Shown: positions 47,742 through 56,655 of the stretch, in pieces
Numbering within the stretch: position 1 is the stretch's first letter
Layout: every line of letters starts with the position of its first letter
From: Lactobacillaceae bacterium
GTDB taxonomy: Bacteria; Bacillota; Bacilli; Lactobacillales; Lactobacillaceae
DNA: 64,000 bases
Assembly: GCA_031289015.1 (NCBI GenBank)
Contig: JAITQG010000044.1
Location: 1 to 64,000 of the forward strand
Direction: 5' to 3'
Made by a program: the position numbers and the translations under genes
The notes under the pieces: generated by a model
The model's database searches: none
Told to the model about the DNA's origin: nothing
The model's input: only the letters and a program-made list of their open reading frames with translations

Positions 47742-48560
47742 TTAACCACGGCCACCTTGGAACTCGTTATACAAAGTAATTCCACCATCAATGTATAAGG
47801 TTGTGCCGGTAATGTATGAGGCTTCCGAAGAAACTAACCACACGGCTGCATTGGCCACATCCACGGGATCACCAATCTTTTTCATCGGAATCATGGCCGT
47901 GGTGTCAGCCCGAACTGATTGATCAGCAAAACGGGCTGCATTAATCGGCGTTTCTAAGGCGCCTGGTGAAATTGCGTTAATCCGAATGCCTCGGGCCGCA
48001 TATTCGAGCGCCGTAGTTTTAGTAAACATTAAGACCCCCGCTTTAGCCGTGGCGTATGACGCATAAGTTGGCCAAGGAATCACATCATGGATTGATGAGG
48101 TATTTAAAATGTTTCCTTGCTTATTATGGTCCAAAAAATGCTTAACGGCAATTTTGGTCCCCAGAAAAACGCCATCCATATCAACGTGAATCACGCGTTG
48201 CCAATCTTGATAATCGACTAAATGCGTCTCGGATTGGATTTCAAAGCCGGCATTATTCACCCACACATCCAAATCACCAAAGGCCTCGATAGCCTTGTCG
48301 TAAATGGCTTGCACGCCTTCTTCAGTCCCAACGTCGGCTTTGACGGCAACTGCATGCCCACCTGATTCTTCAATTAAATAAATGATACCTTCCACTGCAT
48401 GATCATCTGAAGAATAGTAATTAACGACCACATTCATGCCTTCAGAGCCCATGTGGCGGGCGATCGCTTCACCAATCCCTGATGAGCTACCAGTTACCAC
48501 GGCTGTCTTACCATATAAATCAGGGTAACGCGTATTATGCAGACTATGATTGTTTACCAT
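47742..48560 (-). CDS. Short-chain dehydrogenase, glucose 1-dehydrogenase-like
   Basis: TGSSSGIGEAIA, NNAG, YATAK, C-terminal EFQGGRG. Confidence 0.88.
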   Translation of the reverse strand: MVNNHSLHNTRYPDLYGKTAVVTGSSSGIGEAIARHMGSEGMNVVVNYYSSDDHAVEGIIYLIEESGGHAVAVKADVGTEEGVQAIYDKAIEAFGDLDVWVNNAGFEIQSETHLVDYQDWQRVIHVDMDGVFLGTKIAVKHFLDHNKQGNILNTSSIHDVIPWPTYASYATAKAGVLMFTKTTALEYAARGIRINAISPGALETPINAARFADQSVRADTTAMIPMKKIGDPVDVANAAVWLVSSEASYITGTTLYIDGGITLYNEFQGGRG

Positions 48561-48589
48561 CGGATAACCTCCAAAAATTTAATGAACAA

Positions 48590-50065
48590 CTACTTTTTTG
48601 CTTGTTTAATCGGCAACGTCACGATGAAAATCGAACCTTTGCCAATGGCAGATTCTAACTTAATGGAACCGCCATAGCCCTGCACCAGTTTTTCAGCGAT
48701 ACTCAAGCCCAAGCCGTTACCACCTTGTGTGCGCGAACGAGCCTTATCAACGCGATAGAAGCGATCAAAGACCCGATCGGCATCTTCTTGACTAATCCCT
48801 TCACCAAAATCTTGGACGGCAATTTGGACTTGATTCATCCCACGTGACACCGCGTAATGAATTTCTTTACGCGTCTGAGAATATTTTACCGCATTATCAG
48901 ACAAAATAATCATAATCTGTTCTAGATGATCCCGTGACATATTGATAATCGTCGGTCCACTCAATGAATCGTCAAGGCCAAAGATAAAGTCTTCGTGAAT
49001 CATTTTGAAATTATTATAAATCGCATTAATAAGCTCTTTAACATCCGTATCGCCATCGCGGAAAGTGATTTCTACTTGATCAGCGCGGGTTAAGTCAAGC
49101 ATTTCTTGCACTAAGCCTTGCATCCGCGTGATTTCGCTCAATGAAGCTTGAATCGATTCATCCAAAATTTGTGGATCATCCTTACCCCAGCGATTCAAAA
49201 GTTCCATGTGCCCCTTAACAATCGCCACTGGTGTGCGCAATTCGTGAGATACATCTTCCACGAATTGATGTTGGGCTAAGATAAACCGTTGCATCCGATC
49301 AAACGTTAAGTTCGTTAAGGTGGCTAATTCAGTCAATTCATCATGCGTCGTTTCCGAAATTGGAATCCGGCTTTGCGATTGCGGATCAATTTGCATTTCA
49401 TTGATTACGCGTTCAATATCGTCAACTGGGCGTAACAAATAATTGGCCAACCAATAACCCCACAAGGCAATCAAAATAATCCCCAACACAATTAGGACGG
49501 TAATAATCGTATAAACGCGTTGGAACAAACTATGATAGCTCACCAAGTGGTTTTCTAACACGATCGTTCCAATGCGTTTGTGATTGTGATTGATCAACGG
49601 CATGCGACCGACTAAAATCTTAGTCCCATGCTGCATTTCTTCATCAATTAACTCAGCATCAACTTTTCTAAAAGTGTTTCCATCGGGTTCGACAGGAAAC
49701 ACCTGCGCACCATGCTCATTATAAACGCGAATAATGATGTCTTGGCGTGCTAAATAAGTTGACACCGGATCAGCCAGGACTTCTGTCACTGCTCTGCCAT
49801 CCGTTGGCAACAATTGTTGATCGATGCGAGCTGGCAAAAGTTCATCAGCATCTAACCTAGCTAGGCGCTGTTTGACGATTTGCATGGTAGATTGTAACTC
49901 TTCTCGCTCATCTTTGATAATTTGGTTTGAAAAAGCTTCAACCACAAACCAACTAAAGATAATAAATATTAAAAAAACACCCACAGCAGAGCCGAGTGCC
50001 CACTTCCACTTAAGTGACATTCCTTTATGCTTGGGCGCATCTTCAACAATGGACATTTGATCCAT
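48590..50065 (-). CDS. Two-component sensor histidine kinase (HAMP, HisKA, HATPase)
   Basis: FVEDVSHELRTPVAIVKGH, SDNAVKYS, GNGLGLSIAEKLV. Confidence 0.93.
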   Translation of the reverse strand: MDQMSIVEDAPKHKGMSLKWKWALGSAVGVFLIFIIFSWFVVEAFSNQIIKDEREELQSTMQIVKQRLARLDADELLPARIDQQLLPTDGRAVTEVLADPVSTYLARQDIIIRVYNEHGAQVFPVEPDGNTFRKVDAELIDEEMQHGTKILVGRMPLINHNHKRIGTIVLENHLVSYHSLFQRVYTIITVLIVLGIILIALWGYWLANYLLRPVDDIERVINEMQIDPQSQSRIPISETTHDELTELATLTNLTFDRMQRFILAQHQFVEDVSHELRTPVAIVKGHMELLNRWGKDDPQILDESIQASLSEITRMQGLVQEMLDLTRADQVEITFRDGDTDVKELINAIYNNFKMIHEDFIFGLDDSLSGPTIINMSRDHLEQIMIILSDNAVKYSQTRKEIHYAVSRGMNQVQIAVQDFGEGISQEDADRVFDRFYRVDKARSRTQGGNGLGLSIAEKLVQGYGGSIKLESAIGKGSIFIVTLPIKQAKK

Positions 50066-50083
50066 TGAACCAACCTCACTTTA

Positions 50084-50773
50084 TTACTGACGCATCACGT
50101 AACCAGTTCCACGGACAGTTTGAATGTACGAGGCACGGGAATCAGCTTGATCAATCTTATTTCGTAAGTAACGAATATACACATCGACCACGTTAGTTTC
50201 AGTGTCAGTATCGTAACCCCACACCTTCTTTAACAATTCGTCACGTGATTGGACCACATTGATGTTTTCCATCAAAATCAACAACAATTCGTATTCACGC
50301 TTGGTTAAATTGATGATTTCATTGCCACGACGCGCAATCCGATTTTCCTTTTCAACCGTCAAATCACGATATTGCACGATGCTTTGGTGGGTCAAATGCT
50401 CTTCGGTTTCAATATTAATCCGGCGCAACAATGCACGCACACGGGCTAACAATTCTTCAATGGCAAATGGCTTGACCACATAATCATCTGCCCCATAATC
50501 CAAACCTGAAACGCGATCAATGACTGAATCACGAGCCGTCATCATGATGATGGGCGTATTCTTCTCTTCACGCAAACGGCGAGCCACTTCTAACCCACTC
50601 AATTCAGGTAACATCAAATCCAACAAAATTAAATCATAATCATCATCCAAGGCTGCTTGCAAGCCAGAACGACCATTATCTTCAATTTTAGTATCATAAC
50701 CTTCGTGTTGTAATTCTAGCTCAACGAATCGAGCCAAGTTAACTTCATCTTCAATTACAAGTACGCTACTCAT
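50084..50773 (-). CDS. OmpR/PhoB-family response regulator
   Basis: SSVLVIEDEVNLARFVELEL, LILLDLMLPELSG, winged-helix DNA-binding C-terminus. Confidence 0.94.
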   Translation of the reverse strand: MSSVLVIEDEVNLARFVELELQHEGYDTKIEDNGRSGLQAALDDDYDLILLDLMLPELSGLEVARRLREEKNTPIIMMTARDSVIDRVSGLDYGADDYVVKPFAIEELLARVRALLRRINIETEEHLTHQSIVQYRDLTVEKENRIARRGNEIINLTKREYELLLILMENINVVQSRDELLKKVWGYDTDTETNVVDVYIRYLRNKIDQADSRASYIQTVRGTGYVMRQ

Positions 50774-50889
50774 GTAAGGTACCCTCAAACTTTCATTTTT
50801 AATTGCTATTTACAATAGGCTTACTGTTTCTATAACAAAATTAATAATAACATAATTCTCTAATAAAGACTATTAGAAACCTTGCTATT

Positions 50890-51678
50890 TTAGCTTTTAC
50901 TAGTTTCAACTTTAGTCTGTCTAGTACGCATGCTTTTTCGTTGTTGCCAAATAATTAACGCAATGGAAACTGGCAAAACTAAAATTACCCCTAAAAATGC
51001 GTATAACATCGATAACATTGCCGAAACAAACAATTTGGAATTGATAATATCGCCAAGTGAGTAGTTTAACTTCGCAAACCAAATGCCTAAACTCAAAAAA
51101 TCGGCCATGAACCCAAATAACACGGTATTAACCGCCGTCCCCACAATTTGTTGCCCCAACTTAGTCCCAGCGCGACTTAAAGTTTGAATCGACATGTCTG
51201 GTTGGTGCTCTAATAATTCACGCGTCCCAGCCGTCACCGCGATCGCTGCTTCAGCAATTGCCCCCAGAGTAGCCATCAATGCCGCCACAATCCCTAACGT
51301 GACAAAATTCAAACCAATTCCCAAGGTCAAGCCTTCGAGTTCCTCAGAGTTTTCTTCCGTAAAGCCTTGTGCGAAATTCAAATGTTCAACCGGAATAATT
51401 AAGGCGGCTAACAAAAGCATCACGATGATACTAGCCACCAAAGCAATCGTCGTGGTTTCTTCATCGGCACTCGCACTCAAAATAGTGACTAATAAAACTA
51501 AGGCACTCCCCACCAAGAGGACAATCATGGCATTAAAGCCAAAATTAATGAGCATCAACATGGCAAACATCAAAATGAAATTGATCCACAGACTAATGAA
51601 CGCCCCGATTCCTTTGCTGCCCCCCACCACAAACATGAGCACAAACAAAATAATCGCTAACACAACAGTAACTGTCAT
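50890..51678 (-). CDS. YibE/F family membrane protein
   Basis: Multi-TM; ATLGAIAEAAIAVTAGTRELLEH; paired with next gene. Confidence 0.8.
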   Translation of the reverse strand: MTVTVVLAIILFVLMFVVGGSKGIGAFISLWINFILMFAMLMLINFGFNAMIVLLVGSALVLLVTILSASADEETTTIALVASIIVMLLLAALIIPVEHLNFAQGFTEENSEELEGLTLGIGLNFVTLGIVAALMATLGAIAEAAIAVTAGTRELLEHQPDMSIQTLSRAGTKLGQQIVGTAVNTVLFGFMADFLSLGIWFAKLNYSLGDIINSKLFVSAMLSMLYAFLGVILVLPVSIALIIWQQRKSMRTRQTKVETSKS

Positions 51679-52787
51679 TTGTTTGCCTCCTGTCGTCGCT
51701 GGCGGATGCGTCTAAAAATCAAAAACCAGATGATTCCGGCTGGCACGGTGAGCACAATGCCAATGGCGCTAATTAAAGTTTGCACCATGCCCAATGACAT
51801 ATTCATCCGATATGTGTAGGTCATTGTGTTGCCGTTCCTTAAATACAACAGCGCCATGGGAATTTGGGCGGCAATGAAAATCAAAAACAACACGTTGCTC
51901 AAAGCGCCAAAAATTTCTTGCCCCACGCGCCGACCAGCAATGATTAATTCTTTGGTCGTGACGTGTTGATGTTCTTCTTCAAGTGAAAACAAGGTCGCAA
52001 TCATATCCGTTGATTCATCCATGACGGCTCCCAAGACTCCCACCAAGGTCATGGCTAAAAATAATGGTTCCGGCAATTGCGTAATAAATGACATCAATTC
52101 CATATGGAGGCCTTGATTATTGGTCGCCAAAAAGACCAATTTACCAATCCCCATGGCCAGCAACGTCGCCGTAATGACGGTTGCCAAGACGACCCACGTT
52201 TGCGGATTGAAAAAACCCATGACTAGGCCCAAAGTAATCGTAGCGGCAAGCAGACTAAAGAGGACAAAGAGCCAAAAAACAAATCCCGTGCCGAGTGCCA
52301 AGTTTAAATAAATCGTAACGGTAAATAAAATGGTATTGATGCCCAGCGCTAACCCCGTTAACCGCCCTGCGCGGCCCATTAAAATCATGAGGATGCCAAG
52401 CACCAAAACCAAGATGGGCACCCAGGTGGCATCTCGTTTCATAGTTTTGACTTGCCAAGTATTATGATCAATTTTTGAGATGAATACTTGCATATTCTTG
52501 GTTAATGGCTGACTCATGGCCATACTCGAATCATACGTATTGGTAAAATGGACTAACTGGTGGCGTTGCTTGGTATTTAAAAACTTAGCGGTTACAGTTT
52601 GTTTCGTCTGCTTAACTTGATTACCAAATTGATCGGTGACCTTGCTTGCCTTTGCATTAGTGACCTGTTCAATTTGAACAATCGGACGTTGGTATAACTG
52701 TGCATCATGGCGCAAGAAAAATGCAGTTAAACCCACCACAACGATGAGACTGCTCCAAATCAATAAATTTTTTTGCCAATTTTTCAT
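51675..52787 (-). CDS. YibE/F family membrane protein
   Basis: N-terminal TM, VTAKFLNTKQRHQLVHFTNTYDSS, VLGAVMDESTDMIATLFSLEEE. Confidence 0.82.
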   Translation of the reverse strand: MKNWQKNLLIWSSLIVVVGLTAFFLRHDAQLYQRPIVQIEQVTNAKASKVTDQFGNQVKQTKQTVTAKFLNTKQRHQLVHFTNTYDSSMAMSQPLTKNMQVFISKIDHNTWQVKTMKRDATWVPILVLVLGILMILMGRAGRLTGLALGINTILFTVTIYLNLALGTGFVFWLFVLFSLLAATITLGLVMGFFNPQTWVVLATVITATLLAMGIGKLVFLATNNQGLHMELMSFITQLPEPLFLAMTLVGVLGAVMDESTDMIATLFSLEEEHQHVTTKELIIAGRRVGQEIFGALSNVLFLIFIAAQIPMALLYLRNGNTMTYTYRMNMSLGMVQTLISAIGIVLTVPAGIIWFLIFRRIRQRRQEANK

Positions 52788-52788
52788 T

Positions 52789-53760
52789 TTAGTCTGTTAA
52801 ACGCCGATTTTGTCCAGCCCCGCCAATTTCTTTAGCTAAAAACTTAATTCGTTGCATCAAGCGCGCGGCTTTGACGGGTTCCAAGCCATTGTTAGTTTGA
52901 GCAAAATGTTCTTCTAAAGCTTGCATCGAAAAATTAGATGTGAAGAACGTCGCTAATTCATTTTGCATCCGATAATCTAAGACCACGCCCAAAACATCAT
53001 CGCGAATCCAACCAGATTTATCCGTTTCAGCCCCAATATCGTCAATCACTAAGACCTGCGCATTTTTTAATAAGTTAATCCGGTCAGCCAAATTAACATT
53101 TTTATCACTAATTGAATTTTTGATTTCGGTCGCTAACGTCGGATAATGCACCATCGTGACACTGATGCCATCCCGCACTAATTGATTGGCCATCGCCCCC
53201 ATTAAATAGGTTTTACCAATCCCATAAGTCCCGTGCAAATAGAGCCCACGTTGGAATTCATCGGGGGTGGCTAAATAATTTTTGATAAATGTCAAAACAG
53301 CCGCCACACTACCTGCCATCCCTTGATCTGGTTGCTTAAAATCAGACAATTTGGCTTGTGCAAGGCGCTTTGACATGCCAATTTGCGTAATTAAACTATG
53401 CTTTAAAAATTCTTCAGTCGTTGCTTCGCTAGCTTGATATGAAACTACGATGCGCTTTTCAATGAAAACTAACTGGGCTTGATAACCGACGTGCACGACT
53501 TCTTGGCCAGCTTGGGCTTTATTACGTTGGGTGTAGTATTCATAAACGGTCGCAAAATCACGATCAAAAATGGCCGTGGTTAAATCCGGTTGATGTGCTT
53601 GAATAAAGGCAATAATTTCAGGATCTTTTAAAATCCCCGCTTTAATCGTCGCTAATTGGGCGTTTAAACCTTTGTTGTTCATGATAGATTTCATAGCTGC
53701 GCCGAGACTTTTCATGCCGCTTTGATCATTTTCTAACTCAATCTTTGGTTTTTCATTCAT
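52789..53760 (-). CDS. dnaI: Primosomal protein DnaI (helicase loader)
   Basis: RGLYLHGTYGIGKTYLMGAMANQL Walker A, VLVIDDIGAE Walker B; downstream of dnaB. Confidence 0.93.
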   Translation of the reverse strand: MNEKPKIELENDQSGMKSLGAAMKSIMNNKGLNAQLATIKAGILKDPEIIAFIQAHQPDLTTAIFDRDFATVYEYYTQRNKAQAGQEVVHVGYQAQLVFIEKRIVVSYQASEATTEEFLKHSLITQIGMSKRLAQAKLSDFKQPDQGMAGSVAAVLTFIKNYLATPDEFQRGLYLHGTYGIGKTYLMGAMANQLVRDGISVTMVHYPTLATEIKNSISDKNVNLADRINLLKNAQVLVIDDIGAETDKSGWIRDDVLGVVLDYRMQNELATFFTSNFSMQALEEHFAQTNNGLEPVKAARLMQRIKFLAKEIGGAGQNRRLTD

Positions 53761-53762
53761 GA

Positions 53763-55052
53763 TTAATCCTCTTTGGGTTGCTCTTTGGCAATCATCTCTG
53801 CCATCATTGTATCAAATGTTGTTTGTTCATCAGCTGACAATGGTTTGATGTCTGGTTTTTGCTCAGGCTGTTTTTCCAAAACCATCGTTTGTCGATTATT
53901 TTTTGGATAGCGCGGTTGACTCTTTTGGTCAGTGGCACGTTTTTTCAAATATTCAATCGCTTGAGCAGGAGTTTTAATCCCAGCCTGCGACCAATCATTG
54001 TAAAGAGCTTCTAACAACGCCTTACTCAAATTACTCCGGCCTTCAACCACGCTGAGCTCATATAGGAGGATGTTAAAGACTGAACTTGGTAACTTACCAA
54101 ATTTGGCTAAGTCTTTGATTGTTTTTATTTCAGCTGAGGTCATCATGCCATTAGTTTGTTCGCGAATATCACCAATAAAATCTAATGGGGGCATTGCATT
54201 GGCCGCCGCAATTAATGGATTAGCCTGGTCGTTGCTGGCTGGTGTGGCGGGTTCTTCAACCGGCGCACCATTCTGAAAGGACGCCTTATATTCAGCTGCT
54301 AATTGCCGTTCAACAGCCGTGATGTCAATGGTTTGATCTTTTTTGATGTGTTGTTGTAACACCCTGACCAAGTCTGTATCGGATAACCCGTATAATTCTT
54401 TGGCCAATAATAAGTTTTGCGCATGGGTTTGTAATTCTAATTTGGTGACCCGCCGACTCTTTAACATGTCAGCGATCAAATCTAGATCTAAGCGTTGCAA
54501 TGAATTACCAAGACTCGTCATCAACGGGGAAACTACCGGCGCTGCTACCGTCAATTGAGCCGCCTTGGTTAAGTCTAAATCACCAATCACATCAAAGAAG
54601 CCTTGCGAGATATTTTGACCGGCAATCACGGGTGGTTCGGGCACCAAAAATGCCTGTAAGCGTGCCACTTCTGTCTCGCCAACAAAATGGGTCAACAAGC
54701 CCACTAATAACTTTTCAGCAAAAAACTGCTTAGCGCTAACTGGTAAGAAGATTTCATAGGCCCACTGAGTGCCAAGGGTGATTTGCTGTTGATACGTTTG
54801 CACTAACCCGAGCGCTTCTAAGCGTTGCCGGGCCTGGATAAAACGTTGATTAGACATATTCAGTTGGTCCAACAGGTCAATATGACTCGTCAAAGCTGTC
54901 CTGGTAGGCCAAATGGTCGTCCAATTTAAATAAATGGAAAAAGCGTCTTGGCCAATGATTGGTAAATACAATTGGGTTAAGACTTGGATGTTTTGATTTG
55001 ATAACGGTTCGGTCATCACTATTTTATATCGCTGATTGCTATTAAACGTCAT
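53763..55052 (-). CDS. dnaB: Replication initiation/membrane attachment protein DnaB (Firmicute type)
   Basis: LTQLYLPIIGQDAFSIYLN; position before dnaI. Confidence 0.9.
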   Translation of the reverse strand: MTFNSNQRYKIVMTEPLSNQNIQVLTQLYLPIIGQDAFSIYLNWTTIWPTRTALTSHIDLLDQLNMSNQRFIQARQRLEALGLVQTYQQQITLGTQWAYEIFLPVSAKQFFAEKLLVGLLTHFVGETEVARLQAFLVPEPPVIAGQNISQGFFDVIGDLDLTKAAQLTVAAPVVSPLMTSLGNSLQRLDLDLIADMLKSRRVTKLELQTHAQNLLLAKELYGLSDTDLVRVLQQHIKKDQTIDITAVERQLAAEYKASFQNGAPVEEPATPASNDQANPLIAAANAMPPLDFIGDIREQTNGMMTSAEIKTIKDLAKFGKLPSSVFNILLYELSVVEGRSNLSKALLEALYNDWSQAGIKTPAQAIEYLKKRATDQKSQPRYPKNNRQTMVLEKQPEQKPDIKPLSADEQTTFDTMMAEMIAKEQPKED

Positions 55053-55070
55053 GTTGCCCCCCGTTTTAAA

Positions 55071-55685
55071 TTATTTTAGTGAAATTGGTAACTGGTTTAA
55101 AATTGCTTGCACTTGGGTTTGTGTCTCAGCCTCGGTGCCGTCATTATGAATGATGTAATCAGCTAGGGCCGCCTTAGCTGATAATGGCATTTGCGCTTCA
55201 ATGCGCTGATTCGCCTCGCTAGGCGTTAATTGATTCCGCTTGATGAGTCGCTCCAACTGGATGGCTTTGGGTACGGTGACAACCATGACTTGATCCATTT
55301 CTACGTTTTTGCCCACTTCAAACATGAGTGGCACATCAAAGACGACTAGTGGCGTATGCTTTTCTTCATATTCATGTTGTTTAATTTGCGTCAATTCAGC
55401 AATTCTGGGATGCGTAATTGCATTTAAACGGGCGAGTTTTTGTGGATCTGAAAATACTATTTTGCCCAACTCAGCGCGATTCAAACTGCCATCAGCTTGG
55501 AGCATTTGTGGCCCAAACTCTGCCACGATGTCTAACAATGCTGGTTGGCCTGGCTCGACCACTTCACGTGCCGTCACATCAGCATCAATGACGGGAATGC
55601 CCATCGTTTTTAGATAATTTGCTACAGTTGATTTACCCGTGGCAATCCCGCCTGTTAAGCCTAATTTGAACATGGTATACCTCAA
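55071..55685 (-). CDS. coaE: Dephospho-CoA kinase
   Basis: FKLGLTGGIATGKSTVANYLKTMGIPVIDADVTAREVVEPG. Confidence 0.96.
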   Translation of the reverse strand: MRYTMFKLGLTGGIATGKSTVANYLKTMGIPVIDADVTAREVVEPGQPALLDIVAEFGPQMLQADGSLNRAELGKIVFSDPQKLARLNAITHPRIAELTQIKQHEYEEKHTPLVVFDVPLMFEVGKNVEMDQVMVVTVPKAIQLERLIKRNQLTPSEANQRIEAQMPLSAKAALADYIIHNDGTEAETQTQVQAILNQLPISLK

Positions 55686-55686
55686 T

Positions 55687-56520
55687 TTATTTTACCGGCT
55701 TTAACACCTGACACTTTGGACAATATGTTGTTCCACGTTGAGCAACTTTGATTTTAACCAAAGGCGTCCCACAACGCTCACACGGCTGATTCACGCGTCC
55801 ATAGACTTGCAATTCATTTTGAAATTGCCCCGCTTGACCAAAAGCATTCGTAAAACTATGCACGGTGGTTCCGTGGTGCTTGGTAGCCCGTGCTAATTCA
55901 TCAATAATATTGCGCCGTAATTCGCCTAATTTACGCTTGCTGATTGAATTGGCCGGCTGTAACGGATGGATTTTGGTTTGCCATAGGGTTTCATCGACAT
56001 AGATATTACCCAGACCAGCGATATGACTCTGATCAAGTAAGAACGGCTTAATATAGGTCTTCGTCTTAGCAAATTCAGCAACCATATATTCCAGTGTTAA
56101 TGTATCATCAGTCGGCTCAGGTCCGATTTTAGCCAGTCCAGCAATGGTCATTGTCTTTTCATCTGGTACCAAAACCATGCGCCCAAATTTGCGCGTATCC
56201 CGATAAAACAAATCACGGTCGTCGAGATGAAACGTGACTTCATCGTGTTTAGCTGGGGCTGTCCCGGTTGGCACGGTATAATAGGCCCCTTCCATTCGAA
56301 GATGAGAAATCATCGTCATGCCGCCACTTAACCGAAATAATAAGTATTTCCCACGGCGCTCAATTTTTTCAATTGTTCGCCCCGCCAATTCATGATCAAA
56401 TTCGGCACTGCTCATACCAACAATCGCTTCCCACCGCACTTCAACACTAATAATTGTATGCCCCTTAACTAATTTTTCAAGGCCCACACGAACGGTTTCA
56501 ACTTCTGGTAATTCTGGCAT
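55687..56520 (-). CDS. mutM: Formamidopyrimidine-DNA glycosylase
   Basis: MPELPEVETVRVGLEKL, GLGNIYVDE, CERCGTPL..CPKC zinc finger. Confidence 0.97.
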   Translation of the reverse strand: MPELPEVETVRVGLEKLVKGHTIISVEVRWEAIVGMSSAEFDHELAGRTIEKIERRGKYLLFRLSGGMTMISHLRMEGAYYTVPTGTAPAKHDEVTFHLDDRDLFYRDTRKFGRMVLVPDEKTMTIAGLAKIGPEPTDDTLTLEYMVAEFAKTKTYIKPFLLDQSHIAGLGNIYVDETLWQTKIHPLQPANSISKRKLGELRRNIIDELARATKHHGTTVHSFTNAFGQAGQFQNELQVYGRVNQPCERCGTPLVKIKVAQRGTTYCPKCQVLKPVK

Positions 56521-56600
56521 AATTTCGACTCCTTTAACTTCCCATCCACTTTGGAAAAACTGTTTACACTACCTATTAGTTTACCGTAAACACAGCAAAA

Positions 56601-56641
56601 AACCACCCTAAACATTTCCGTTCTAAGGTGGTTTTTTAAAT
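56601..56641. terminator. Rho-independent terminator downstream of polA region
   Basis: aaaccaccctaaacatttccgttctaaggtggtttttt. Confidence 0.75.
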
Positions 56642-56655
56642 TAGCCAGCTTTAGT

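Noticed and set aside
51194-51715. 173-aa + strand ORF opposite the YibE/F gene
   Set aside because: Antisense shadow ORF with Ala/Lys bias and no domain.
55052-55071. Loss of nrdR between coaE and dnaB
   Set aside because: nrdR is absent at this common position, but it may be elsewhere in the genome; the window cannot decide.
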